Assembly: GCA_013407085.1 (NCBI GenBank)
Contig: JACCGJ010000641.1
Span: forward strand, 62,001-126,000
Direction: 5' to 3'
DNA: 64,000 nucleotides
Source of the DNA: Atriophallophorus winterbourni
Taxonomy: Eukaryota; Platyhelminthes; Trematoda; Plagiorchiida; Microphallidae
Shown: in pieces, positions 44,703 to 55,387 of the stretch
How positions within the stretch are numbered: position 1 is the stretch's first letter
How the letters are laid out: each line of letters starts with the position of its first letter
The notes under the pieces: model-generated
What the model was told of the DNA's origin: nothing
The model's database searches: none
The model's input: the letters and a program-made list of their open reading frames with translations, nothing else
Made by a program: the position numbers and the translations under genes

Positions 44703-45198
44703 TGTAAATGACGAAAATTTTGTGTAAAATTCCTTCTTATTTTTCTGTTTGAACAATTGAATTCTTCTTAATTCTCAACAATTTTATCTTACATTGTTTT
44801 TGTGTACACATTTTCCTTATGCACTTGTATACCCCGTTTTGTTTTACTGAAGTAATTTATATTGCTTGGCTGCCATTAAAATTCCACATATTTTGCTCGT
44901 GGTATTTGGAGAAAACAGAGACGATTGTTCACCATTGTATTGGTAATTTTATTTCTTTGCATTTATCATTTGGCAGTCTATCTTGTCAGCATTGGCTGAA
45001 TTTGTTGTTGTCATTTGGAAACTTTGAGCATTTTGGCTCACATCATTTGTACAACCCGGTACAGTTGAGGTTTGTTAATTGTTATTGTCTATCAATGTTG
45101 TTAATAGAACCGTAGAAAACTCGAATCATTGTGGTTTTGAATTGTCAAAACTAAGAAACGGGTGGACTACGCGTTTAACAGCGACTTTAGTCGATACA
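44703..45198 (+). repeat. BEL/Pao 1 3' LTR
   Basis: Nine substitutions against the 5' LTR, no indels, same 496-bp length. Confidence 0.95.
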
Positions 45199-45204
45199 CT
45201 TTGT

Positions 45205-45713
45205 ACTGAACCGTGTTGGTCCCCACTGGTAGCTTTTGCGAATTCAGAGGTATTACCCCTACACGGAGATAGGACTATCTATCTCGAAGAAAACTGGTTA
45301 TCTAGTCGTGAAGCTTACCCGATACTCTATTGACCGCGAGCATGAATCCTAGAAAACTGTGAGTCACCGATTCGAAAGCATTACTGAAATCTAAGTTAAA
45401 GATCTCCACCCGTCTGCTTTCCTCCAGTTTTTGGAAACGCAGTCTAAGAAGCATAGAAGATTCGAGAGAATCTAAATTCCTTTAAGAAAGCCATTTCGAA
45501 CCGTGCTTAATGATGAATTGGGCACGAGGTGGCTGCACAAACGATTCCTGATAAGTCTCTCCAAAGCTTAAAATAAAACGCTAGTCGAGCTTACCGGTCC
45601 TAAATTGTTAACTATGTTCGCGCTACCTCATTTTGAAATGGGTACTACAACGACTTTCTTCCATCCATTTAGTAGGATGCCCTCGAAGAGCGATTCTTTG
45701 TATAACCTGCAGA
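45205..45713 (-). pseudogene. CR1-like LINE, N-terminal RT fragment
   Basis: On the minus strand: LFEGILLNGWKKVVVVPISK near 45690, NLGPVSSTSVLF near 45600 (the YRPVSLTS block), LVPNSSLSTVRNGFLK near 45520 and VEIFNLDFSNAFESVTHSFL near 45390 (the DFSKAFD block). These are RT fingers and early palm of a CR1-like element. It lies between BEL/Pao 1 and the 5'-truncated BEL/Pao 2. Confidence 0.8.
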
Positions 45714-48011
45714 AGTTTCGATGTGCATTCGCTTGACAGTGATGAAATAATTCATGTTGCCGAAGCTTACACGGTTTCCAAGTTATCTGAAGCAGTGCTG
45801 AATTCCCCAAATATGATCAGCGCGAAGTATGCACATTTGAGAGATCTGAAATTTTCAGAGAATGTTGGGCAAGAAATAACTTTGCTAATTGGATTCAACG
45901 TACCGGAAGCGCATTGGGTGCTCGAACAACGTTTAAGTGGTCGTAAGCAGCCATTCGCTACCAAGACGTTACTTGGATGGGTTCTACAGGGACCAACTGA
46001 TTGTTCGACAGTTGTTAATGACGTGCGTGCTCTCATCGCACAAACACAAGATGTGCTCGACAAACTCACCAAGTTGCATGACGAAGAGTTCGCCGATCCT
46101 TGTGCGGAAGATACAATTCTCTCTCGTAATAATGGATCTTCGCTACGTATAGTAGAAAAATCCTCATTAGTTGACGGGCATTTTCAGTTACCCCTTCCGT
46201 GGAAAAAACCTGATATTCAATTGGATGATAATTATCAGTTAGCCTTAAAGAGGCTCAGCATGTTAGAAAGACGTATTGAAAGAGATGGACAGTTGTATCT
46301 ACGATATGTTCAAATATTACGACATCACTTCGAATCCGGAAACATATAGAATATTTCATATACTATTGAGCGTCCGACACGTGCTTCGTATTTGACACAT
46401 AACCTGGAACTGAATCCACGGAAACCGGAGCAGTGTAGAATTGTGTTTGATTGTGCTGCAAAGTATTACCACGTCGGCTTGAACGACATGTTGTTACAGG
46501 GTCGGAAACTGACAACGAACTTGGCTGGCATCAAGAAAATGTTTCTGCGAGTGCCTGCGCCGCAGGCGGGCCGAGACGCATTAAGACTACTTTGGTGGTC
46601 GAATAACGACATGACGTCGCACATTAAAGTGTACCGAATGACAGTGCATCCATTTGGTGCCACTTCACCATTTTCTGCAACTTATGCGTTACGCAGAACT
46701 GTAGAACAGTTTGGACATCAGTTTGACGACAGCATCAGTGAATATGTACATACTAACTTCTTTGTGGACGACTGCTTGATTTCGTTGCCATCTCGAGAAG
46801 AAGCAATGAGAGTGATACGGCAGCTCAGTGAATTATTGAAACTTGGTGGGTTCAACTTGACGAAATGGCTATCAAACCACCATTTGTTGCTTGAGTCTAT
46901 GCCAATACACGAAATGGCCCCTCATTTTCGGGTGATAGGCGAGGACAACCCGTGTATCGAAAGAATGTTTGGAGTGATATGGAACGCATCTAATGATGAA
47001 TTTACACTGGAGTTTAATATGCCGAGAAGTGGAATACTGTCCATGGTCAGAAGTCTGTACGATCCTCTTGGGTTAATGAGTCCATGGATTCTGCCCGGAA
47101 AACATTTATTACAATGCATTTGTAGGAGAAAGTTGGGATTGGATGAAAGGATTCCTGATGATATTGTGTTGTTATTCGATAGATGGATATCATCCTTACG
47201 CTCTGCCAAGGAGATTCGAGTGCCTCGTTGCATTGATGGGCATTACCAGCTTGATACGCAAATACATTTGCATATATTTTGCTATGCATCTGAACTTGGT
47301 CACGGAATAGTGGCATATGTGCATATCTTTGATAAAGGATTCGTTTCACCTGCTCGTCGTTTATTTTCAAGGTCTAGAGTTAATCCTTTGAAAAACAGTT
47401 TCTATTCCCAGAATTGAATTACAAGCAGCTAGGCTGGCGTTACGAATATTGTTGTTGTTGGCCTCCGTCGGTCGATGTCGACCATGGATGTACATCACAT
47501 CGCATGAATTTCATGTTTTGCAACTTTTTGAATGACTAAACAGTCCGATTCGGGAGGAACAATCTCTCCCGCAGCGCTTGCAACGATAGTCAGAACTCTG
47601 TTGTATTGCATCAGTTGCACGCCGGCGGCGTGATCTGCGTTCAGCAGCCAGGAGCTGTATTTGCTCCTCCCCGGCTTGTAGTCGACGCTTTACACAATGC
47701 CTCCAAAGTGAGCGGTCAAGAGCAAGTTCTTCCCAGCTTGCGGGGTCAATGTCAAGAGCTTTCATATCTCTTTTGCAAACATCTTTGTACCGCAAGTGCG
47801 GTCTGCCCAATGGTCGACTTCCTAATTGCAACTCACCGTAGAGTAGATCTTTCGGAATACGACCATTTTCCATTCTATAGACATGACTGCTGTGCTGGAT
47901 GAGAAGCGCTCAGCATTCTTGAGGTTACGAATATATTTGTTATTAAAACGAACGTTTGGAAAACACATGAAGAATGTGAACTTTTGGACAGACTGAATGA
48001 CAGTCCTTCGG
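45714..48011 (+). pseudogene. BEL/Pao 2 pol remnant
   Basis: Starts inside the protease-to-RT region (VHSLDSDEIIHVAEAYTV), with one in-frame TAG at 46347-46349 and then RT with VHPFGATSPFSATYALRR and the catalytic FFVDDCLISLPS near 46760. About 25 residues around the first catalytic Asp are deleted (TTNLAGIKKMFLRV). It continues to IELQAARLALRI at 47449 and, after the first RTE copy, to VNFWTD, a stop, and MTVLR at 48011 in RNase H. These two sides of the insertion read in the same frame, which shows the empty-site sequence. Confidence 0.88.
47450..47923 (-). mobile_element. 5'-truncated, 5'-inverted RTE copy (twin-priming structure)
   Basis: Flanked by an 11-bp target duplication GTTACGAATAT (47439-47449 and 47924-47934). 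Minus-strand 47887-47450 is the last 435 bp of the RTE element, with an intact C-terminal frame including [17 protein letters not shown] and the zinc finger [18 protein letters not shown]. Next to it, 47883-47926 is a 43-bp piece in opposite orientation, matching 49676-49718 of the full-length copy. The inversion junction shares ATGAC. This is the layout produced by twin priming during target-primed reverse transcription. Confidence 0.9.
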
Positions 48012-51000
48012 GCAGGTGGAGCTCGTAAGTCCATGAAGGCGGTCCACCATGGGGAAGGAAAACCCTTATCTCAAACCTCCACTGCCTTGTGGCTACATCC
48101 AATCATGGAAAAGGCTTCAGGAGTCAACCTCGAGGCAAAATCCGGAGCCGGAGTCCCGTTAGGCAGTCCGAAGTTTTTTTTTACAACTTCGCCCTGCCAA
48201 CTTCTGCGACGGCATCGTTGTCCAAACGTATCAGCCTAGCTGTTCCTTTGGTTCCGATGGTGCCGTGGAGAGGGAGCACTTGCTGCAGGGGCAACAGCTA
48301 GTTCTCCACTTTGAACTGCCCTGGCGTACATCACAACGCACCAATGGAGAGGACACTCCATTCCGCTTCTGCGGATAATAACACGGGAAGCAGCAGATAC
48401 CGGTTAAAAGCTATGGCTCGATTGGCGTAGAGCTCAGCGCCTGGGGATGCTTTCGACGGTGGGAGAGACTTTCAGGTCTCATTGGACGGCTACCGCCCGC
48501 CTCAAGCTGGGCAGCCCCCAGCCAATATGGTGCCGTCTCGCCACGGTCTGCTATCCTCATTGGGTGCATGGGGATTAGGAATCAACCGACAAGCAGAATG
48601 TTATTTCCGCACCAGCGAAACCAACTACGAAAAAACAAATGTCATTTCTGAAACTGGGAACCTGGAACGTCCGGTCCATGCTTCCTGGATTTCACGACGA
48701 CGTCTCGAATACCAGAGGCGTGAGAAAATCTGCTGTTATTAACAACGAGTTGAAGAGACTAAAGGTCGACGTGGCAGCCCTACTAGAGACGCGATTACCA
48801 GACACTGGTAAGCTGACAGAAAGAGATTACACGTTTTTTTGGAAAGGAAGGGGTTCTGATGAGCCTCGACTGCATGGAGTTGGGTTTGCCGTTCGAAACG
48901 ACCTTCTAAAAGCAACGGAACCGAGCAGCAGCGGGAGCGAACGGATTTGGACTCTAAATCTGAGGTGCATTACTGGTATCATTACGTTGGTAAACGTTTA
49001 TGCGCCGACGCTCTCTGCGACGACTACTGAAAAAGACGCTTTTTATTACAACCTCGCAACAGTCCTGAAAAACGTGCCACAAAGAAACTGTGTAGTGGTA
49101 TTGGGTGATTTCAATGCTAGAGTTGGTGCGGATTACGAATCTTGGCAAAGCTGTCTCGGGAAATTCGGTGTAGGCAAAACTAATGAAAATGGACTACGCC
49201 TTTTAGAATTATGCACACAGTTCAGTCTCTGTGTTAGTAACACTTTCTTTCAAACAAAACCACAGCATAAGGTCTCTTGGAAACATCCTCGCTCTAAGCA
49301 CTGGCACCAGCTTGATCTTATCCTTGTTAGGCGCCCTAATATAGGAAGCGTACTTCTCACCAGATCATATCAAAGCGCAGACTGTGACACTGATCATTCA
49401 CTGGTTTGTGCAAAACTGAAGCTTTCCGACACGAGATTTCACCGCAACAAATTGTCTGGTAAGCCTAGGATTGACGTCACCCGCATGTGCGAACCTAATC
49501 TAGTTGCGCGATTTGCAAAAGCCTTCACAGCCGAGTTCAGCAAGACAACCCCACTTGAATCGGCTTCAGAAAACTGGAAATCGATTAAAAACAGCATATG
49601 CCGAGTCGCACTTTCCACTTTCGGTCCGAAGAAAGCTCGAACGAGCGACTGGTTCGAAGCAAAAGCTTCTGAGATGACTGCTGTGTTGGATGAGAAACGG
49701 TCAGCATTATTGAGGTTCAAAGGTATGCCAACAGATGAAAACTTACGACTTTTAAGAGCAGCCAGAAATAAGGTCCAACAGACTGCAAGGCGCTGTGCAA
49801 ATGACTACTGGACAGAAATTAGCCTTAGTATCCAAAAAGCTGCGGATACTGGAAATTTTCACGGCATGTATGATGGGATCAAGAGAGCCATTGGTCCAAA
49901 CAAACATAAAATGGCTCCCATTAAGTCAGTATCTGATGACCCGATTGTGGACAAAACTCAGCAGATGGAAAGATGGGTAGAGCACTTCTCCTCCTTCTAC
50001 TCTAGGGACAGTACGGTTTTACCACATGTATTTGAAAATTTCGAGCGGTTGCCGACTATTGAATATCTAGATACTCCCCCTACTCTTGATGAGCTCAATA
50101 GAGCAATCGACCGCTTAGCGAATGGGAAGGCCCCTGGTGACGACGGAATTCCACCTGCGCTCATCAAATGCGGTAGAGCAGCATTATTACAACCGCTTCA
50201 CCACTTGCTTCTTCAGTGCTGGCAGGAGGGGGGTGTCCCACAAGAGATGCGAGACACAAAGATCATCACGCTATTCAAGAATAAAGGAGATAGAGGCGAC
50301 TGCAACAATTACAGAGGAATCTCCCTTCTGAATGTTGTAGGCAAAGTGTTTGCTAAAGTCTTACAGATCCGGCTGCAAGTTTTAGCTGATAGAATTTACT
50401 CCGAATCTCAATGTGGCTTTCGCAAGGGAAGATCGACCGTTGACATGATCTTCTCCCTAAGACAACTTCAAGAAAAGTGTCGGGAACAGCGTATGCCATT
50501 ATACGCTGTTTTTATTGATTTAACGAAGGCATTCGACTACGTCAGCAGGGAGGGTCTTTTCAAAATGCTTAATTTGATAGGCTGCCCACCAAGACTGCTA
50601 AAGCTCGTTATTTCGTTCCACTCAGGCATGAAGGGCTCAGTCCATTTTAACGGTTTCAGCTCAGAAGTCTTTGAAATTCGCCGAGGCGTCAAACAAGGGT
50701 GTGTTCTGGCTCCCACGCTGTTCGGCATTTTCTTTGCTCTACTTCTGAAGTACGCTTTCAGGACGAGAACAGAAGGTATTTACTTACGCACGCGAAATGA
50801 TGGCAAGCTTTTCAACCTAAACCGGTTGAGAGCACAAACCAAGGCACGAAATGTGCTAATCCGTGACCTGCTGTTTGCCGACGATGCAGCCTTTATTGCT
50901 CACTCCCAGGAGCACCTTCAGTCTCTAATGGACTGTTTTTCGTCGGCATGCAAAGACTTTGGTCTAACAATAAGCATGAGCAAGACCAAAGTCCTTAGCC

Positions 51001-51868
51001 AAGGGACTGTATCGCCTCCCATCATAACTGTTGGAAACTGTCAGCTTGAATCAGTACATCAGTTCACATACCTTGGTTCAACCATTGCGGATAACCTCTC
51101 GCTAGACACGGAGATTGATAAGCGAATTGGCAGAGCAGCTGTCATTCTGTCCCGTTTGAACTCTCGTGTTTGGGGTAACCGCAAGCTGACTGTAAAGACG
51201 AAAATGATGGTGTACAGCGCGTGCGTACTGAACGCTTTACTGTACGGCAGTGAAACCTGGACCACCCACGCAAGACACGAACGGAAGCTGAATGCTTTCC
51301 ATCTACGAAGCATCCGTCGTATCTTGAACATATCGTGGATGGACAGAGTGACTAATGCTGAAGTGCTTTTAAAAGCTGGTCTACAGAGCATGTTCACTCT
51401 ATTGCGACAGCGCCGCCTGCGCTGGCTTGGTCATGTCTATAGAATGGAAAATGGTCGTATTCCGAAAGATCTACTCTATGGTGAGTTGCAACTAGGAAGT
51501 CGACCATTGGGCAGACCGCACTTGCGGTACAAAGACGTTTGTAAAAGAGATATGAAAGCTCTTGGCATTGACCGGCGAGTTGGGAAGAACTTGCTCTCGA
51601 CCGCTCACATTGGAGGCACTGTGTAAAGCGTCGTCTGCATGCTGGGGAGGAGCAGATACAGCTCTTGGCAGCTGAACGCAGATCACGCCGCCGACGTGCA
51701 ACTAACGCAATACAACCGAGTTCTGACTATCATTGCCAGCGCTGCGGGAGAGATTGTTCCTCCCGAATCGGACTGTTTAGTCACTCAAAAAGCTGCAAAA
51801 CTTGAACTTTCACGCGTTTGTGATGTACATCCATGGTCGACATCGACCGAAGGAGGCCAACAACAACA
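48012..51868 (+). mobile_element. Near full-length RTE-like LINE, 3.86 kb
   Basis: Flanked by TTCGG (48007-48011 and 51869-51873), a possible 5-bp target duplication. It has a 5' region of about 627 bp, a single long ORF, a short 3' end and a GGCCAACAACAACA tail shared with all other copies in the window. It sits 88 bp from the other RTE insertion, in opposite orientation, so the shared 3' ends form inverted repeats of about 430 bp (47451-47885 against 51440-51868). Only the end of the ORF is damaged. Confidence 0.9.
48639..51626 (+). CDS. RTE-like endonuclease/reverse transcriptase
   Basis: 995 codons from ATG 48639. The N-terminal APE-type endonuclease (residues about 1-260) has LKLGTWNVRSMLPG, ALLETRLPDTGKL, VVLGDFNARVGADYES and the final SADCDTDHSLV. 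The RT domain (about 480-780) has [84 protein letters not shown] and the catalytic [13 protein letters not shown]. The C-terminal domain reaches RRLRWLGHVYRMENGRI. A one-base deletion near 51572-51585, relative to the copy at 47450-47923, shifts the frame, so the protein ends early without its C2HC finger (still readable at 51734-51796). It nicks the target and copies its own RNA there. Confidence 0.93.
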   Translation: MSFLKLGTWNVRSMLPGFHDDVSNTRGVRKSAVINNELKRLKVDVAALLETRLPDTGKLTERDYTFFWKGRGSDEPRLHGVGFAVRNDLLKATEPSSSGSERIWTLNLRCITGIITLVNVYAPTLSATTTEKDAFYYNLATVLKNVPQRNCVVVLGDFNARVGADYESWQSCLGKFGVGKTNENGLRLLELCTQFSLCVSNTFFQTKPQHKVSWKHPRSKHWHQLDLILVRRPNIGSVLLTRSYQSADCDTDHSLVCAKLKLSDTRFHRNKLSGKPRIDVTRMCEPNLVARFAKAFTAEFSKTTPLESASENWKSIKNSICRVALSTFGPKKARTSDWFEAKASEMTAVLDEKRSALLRFKGMPTDENLRLLRAARNKVQQTARRCANDYWTEISLSIQKAADTGNFHGMYDGIKRAIGPNKHKMAPIKSVSDDPIVDKTQQMERWVEHFSSFYSRDSTVLPHVFENFERLPTIEYLDTPPTLDELNRAIDRLANGKAPGDDGIPPALIKCGRAALLQPLHHLLLQCWQEGGVPQEMRDTKIITLFKNKGDRGDCNNYRGISLLNVVGKVFAKVLQIRLQVLADRIYSESQCGFRKGRSTVDMIFSLRQLQEKCREQRMPLYAVFIDLTKAFDYVSREGLFKMLNLIGCPPRLLKLVISFHSGMKGSVHFNGFSSEVFEIRRGVKQGCVLAPTLFGIFFALLLKYAFRTRTEGIYLRTRNDGKLFNLNRLRAQTKARNVLIRDLLFADDAAFIAHSQEHLQSLMDCFSSACKDFGLTISMSKTKVLSQGTVSPPIITVGNCQLESVHQFTYLGSTIADNLSLDTEIDKRIGRAAVILSRLNSRVWGNRKLTVKTKMMVYSACVLNALLYGSETWTTHARHERKLNAFHLRSIRRILNISWMDRVTNAEVLLKAGLQSMFTLLRQRRLRWLGHVYRMENGRIPKDLLYGELQLGSRPLGRPHLRYKDVCKRDMKALGIDRRVGKNLLSTAHIGGTV

Positions 51869-52152
51869 TTCGGCAAGTATGTATGTTAGAAGAGTACCAA
51901 GAAGAGGTGGGAGATTTGGGTAAGGATCAGGACAACTCTTCTTTATAAGGCAAGAAGCAGCACCGGAGGATGTGGGGAGTCTGCGGTTGGCAACCACATT
52001 TTCTATAAAAAGCTACTAATATCCAATGATGGTGATGTAATGTGGTGGAAGTGACTCGCCACTAAATAAAGTCATTTGCTGCTCTGAATTCGTTAGGGTA
52101 TTTGTCGAACAATCGTTGTACAGTTGAGCCCTAGAAAGAATTTGGTCGGAGG

Positions 52153-52727
52153 TGTAAGGTTCAAAGTAGTTTGAAAGTTTTCCTATCCCTTTAACATTCC
52201 TTTTATTTTGAACCTAGTTATATAACCTGAATTTTGTGAAATAGATTTTGCTTGTGTTTAATTTTCCTACAGTATTTTGATATAAAACTTTTCTTTTTGT
52301 AATTATTTCTGTTATTGTAAATCTTTTCTTTACACGACTTCGGTCCAAATGTTTGTTTTAATTTATTGTCTCTGACATTGTCAGTCATTGTTGCGGAATT
52401 TGGTTGCCATTTTGGGCTCCAGTATTTTGCTTGATTTTGGACGCTATTTTGAGTGTCATTTTTGATTGTCACAGAAAGTTTGGACGACATTTTGGTAAAT
52501 CGATTCTTCTTATTTTATATCAGGTCGTCTTTTGTTTGAATTGAATTTGATTATGGAGTATTTAGCTCTATTGTTGCTGTGACGTTCCTATACAATTGAG
52601 GTTTGTATAGTTTATTTTGTTGTAATTGTTGTTAATTACAGTACCGTAAAATATCTCAATCGTTGTTTAAAATTTGTCGAAATAAGAAACGGGTGGACTA
52701 AGCGTAACTCACGTCACAGACAATACA
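52153..52727 (+). repeat. BEL/Pao 2 3' LTR
   Basis: Begins TGTAAGGTTC after GGAGG and ends ACAGACAATACA. The last part (AAGAAACGGGTGGACTAAGC) matches the end of the BEL/Pao 1 LTR, while the left part differs, so it belongs to a sister family. Length about 575 bp. Confidence 0.8.
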
Positions 52728-53053
52728 AATATAATTACATTTTATTTTAATTACTCAAATTAAATGTACACGAATATGGAAACATTCTCCTTCTTTATTT
52801 CGTGGAATAAAATATAGTCTCACCTTAACTTCGTCTAATCTAGTAAAATTAAAACCAATTTTAAAGAAGTATCTTTATATTATACACAACATTATGAATT
52901 ATCAAGTAAATTCAACGTATGTAATTGCAACTGACACGAAATCGGTAAGCTTAAATTTCATACACTATTTATCACTGCACTAGACTTATCATGTTGCAGC
53001 AAATTGATTTATAAACCATACAGAATCTATATATCGAAACTTAGTCTTTACTG

Positions 53054-53056
<3 letters not shown>

Positions 53057-53098
<42 letters not shown>
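53057..53098. repeat. (AT)21 microsatellite
   Basis: Uninterrupted alternating AT for 42 bases, intergenic between BEL/Pao 2 and the NF1 start. Likely polymorphic. Confidence 0.97.
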
Positions 53099-53102
<4 letters not shown>

Positions 53103-53544
53103 AAACGTTTTGCTCACTATTTACTAAACACGGGAATCTCTAGTTTACCAAATACCGAATATTTTGATAGAATGAAATCATAAATTATAGATAACTTAAA
53201 AGATACTGAATGAGCGAAGTAAATTTTATTAATGAACCCACAATTTCGTCTCTTTTTGGAAGATCCTCAGTGATCATGCTGCATTCTGCAATAAGAACAG
53301 AAACTAAGTCTATGAAATCACTGCAAGTCTGATTCATTAAGATCAATATACGAAGAAATCAAGTGTTTTTCAAATGATTATTTTTCATTCATTGTATTTT
53401 AATTCGAACAACAACTGATCACACATTGATTTTCTTTAAAAATATGTATTAATTGCAATTAAACTTAAATTTTTAAAGAACAAACTTTTCCTTGACCTTT
53501 GACTTGGAAATTTTAATCACGATTTTAGATATTTTGCTTACGTT

Positions 53545-53860
53545 GTACAAACATTTTGTTTGTCGTGTGGTGTGAATGACTGAAAAGCATGCAAATGAAC
53601 ATTTTGTTATATTTTGATGATGCTTGACATATCTCGCAGAGTCGAAAATAAATTATTTGTGCATTTGTCACAATGCGAACTATGATTATTATGTTTTGTG
53701 GCTTTAATAAGCCAACTGTTGTGAGTTTAAAACCCAACGTATCTGGTATTCAATGAACCGTGCGCAGCAAGCGTGATGCTGTTTTAAAACTGCACTATCG
53801 AATCACAGTTGGATAGTGTCGGAACGACCAACCTCGTATTGTTCGAGGCTGAGTAAACAT
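53545..53860. repeat. Degenerate hammerhead repeats, inverted pair
   Basis: Plus-oriented GTCGTGTGGTGTGAATGAC and AAAAGCATGCAAATGAAC (53555-53605) and minus-oriented GGAACGACCAACCTCG (about 53820) come from two opposite copies. No ribozyme core remains. Confidence 0.55.
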
Positions 53861-54179
53861 TTAAGATAAATGCCTAGAAAATTGCTCCTGGCACGTTTTG
53901 TGCAATATTTGATTCTTGGAAATTTTCTTACATTTCATCCTGTAAACGCAGCGTCATTAGCGTTCAACTATTCAATACTTTACTCGAAGTTGCGTTATCA
54001 AATTTATTAATGAATTCTTTCATGAGTTTGTGGATTTTGGTCACAAATGGAAATCACCTTATAAATCTACGATTTCTTGTTGAAATTTAAACGCTAATCA
54101 TCATGGTTTACAATTGGTTCTGTCATTATCGAGTTGATATGATAACTCCGTTTTGCCGTGCATTATAGAAATTAATTGT

Positions 54180-55095
54180 GCTTAAAAGATCATTCAGTTC
54201 AGTTCAGTTTAGATGACACGGGACTGTAAATGGCTGATAAGCCAATCAAGCGTTCAGAATTTCTTTCGGTGGAAAGCTTGAAACGAGCGCCAACCACTGC
54301 TAAAGTTGTTTCAATGATGTTACGTCGGGTGTTGTTTCAGGCTGTACTTCAGTCCCAGTGTTTGTAGCTGCGACTGAGATAAACGTAAATGGCTTCTCTT
54401 CACCAAGCTTGTGGCAGGTGAGATATAAAAATTTGTGCGTACATTTAAAACATGTCATTTAAAAACAGGCATTATATAATAAGATTTTTTAATTAGTGGT
54501 AAAGACCGTATAAATTTAAAAAAAACACAAAATTGCCCATTCTGTCGACAGGCGGTCTGTATATTCATTTAAAAATGTCTTGGAAAAGCTCACGTCACAA
54601 GGCATCCAAACCCCTCATGAATGCAACTACAGATGTGCAAATGATTATTTCCTCAAACAGCTTGTTCCAGAAGCTTACCACTCTTTCACTGAAGAAGTCT
54701 TGCCTAAAATTCAGACGACTGTGCTTTTTCGCCAGCTTCAGTGAATGAAAGGATGAAAGGCTAATAGCTCGAGAGAACAGGTTTTGACAAACCTCGTCGT
54801 CTAAGCCTTTTAGGATTTTAAAGGAGTCTATTAGGTCACTCCGTAGACGCTGACGTTAAAAGAAAAAGAGACATTAAGGAATTAAACGTTCTTCTTAGGT
54901 TCCCAAGCATAACCTTAACCATTTTGGTAACCAGACGTTGAACTCTCTCTGATATGTCTTTTTGGAAGAAGGGGCCCCAAGCTTGAACGCAGTATTCTCA
55001 ATGCAGCCTGACAATCGCCGTGTATAAGGAGATCAACACTTCCTACGTTCTACATGTCACAACGGATCTAAGCCTAAATTGTTCTACTCTAACTC
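54180..55095 (-). pseudogene. CR1-like LINE (family B), C-terminal and 3' fragment
   Basis: The left end (CAGTTCAGTTCAGTTTAGAT) is the 3' repeat also seen at 32845-33331. On the minus strand from about 55070 to 54560 are broken pieces of the C-terminal domain: YCVQAWGPFFQKDIS near 54980 and frameshifted segments of the LRGDLI region near 54840. It ends about 230 bp before the NF1 start codon, antisense to it. Confidence 0.75.
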
Positions 55096-55327
55096 GTTGT
55101 GAAGCTCGGTTAGAATTGAACCTGAACCTGAAGCTGAACAGATTACTTTACTACATATATTCATTGAGCTGAATATCGATGAGTGATTTTTGTGTTCAGT
55201 TATAATGAGATTTCAAAAAATATATTTTCAAAAATTTGATTGCTATTCTTTTATCAAATAATTTAAATGCCCAATGATGCCATCTTGAACGCGCTATTAT
55301 TAATTTCAATTTAAATGTCGTGACAGT

Positions 55328-55387
55328 ATGGCTGATAAAAAGCCAAATGAATGGGTTCATTTGTTGCTATTACGGTTCGATTCACAA
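55328..55387 (+). CDS. NF1: NF1 exon 1 with start codon
   Basis: Start at ATG 55328: twenty codons, ending TCACAA|GTGAGT in phase 0. The E-W-V and R-F-D-x-Q pattern matches the first exon of neurofibromin, which also ends just before LPI(K/R)TG. Confidence 0.9.

Larger units (their letters stand above)
40782..45198 (+). mobile_element. BEL/Pao LTR retrotransposon 1, young but internally deleted
   Basis: Two 496-bp LTRs (40782-41277, 44703-45198) with TGTA/TACA ends differ at 9 positions (about 98.2% identical). CTTAG before and CTTTG after are a possible 5-bp target duplication with one mismatch. The internal region holds one uninterrupted 1007-codon frame, but RT loses its catalytic half, and RNase H and integrase are missing. 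GGAGGTG before 44703 is the likely polypurine tract. An element with an open frame, young LTRs and no complete pol suggests movement with enzymes supplied by a relative. Confidence 0.94.
45714..52727 (+). mobile_element. BEL/Pao LTR retrotransposon 2, 5'-truncated and split by two RTE insertions
   Basis: Coding remains run 45714-47449 and 47935-48011; the 3' internal end and LTR run 51869-52727. The 3' internal stretch (51900-52152) aligns with 44400-44702 of BEL/Pao 1, including ACTCGCCACT and AATAAAGTCATTTGC. The 5' LTR and gag are missing. Two RTE elements interrupt it (47450-47923 and 48012-51868). Between RNase H and the 3' end, integrase is missing, either before or with the second insertion. 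Confidence 0.88.
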
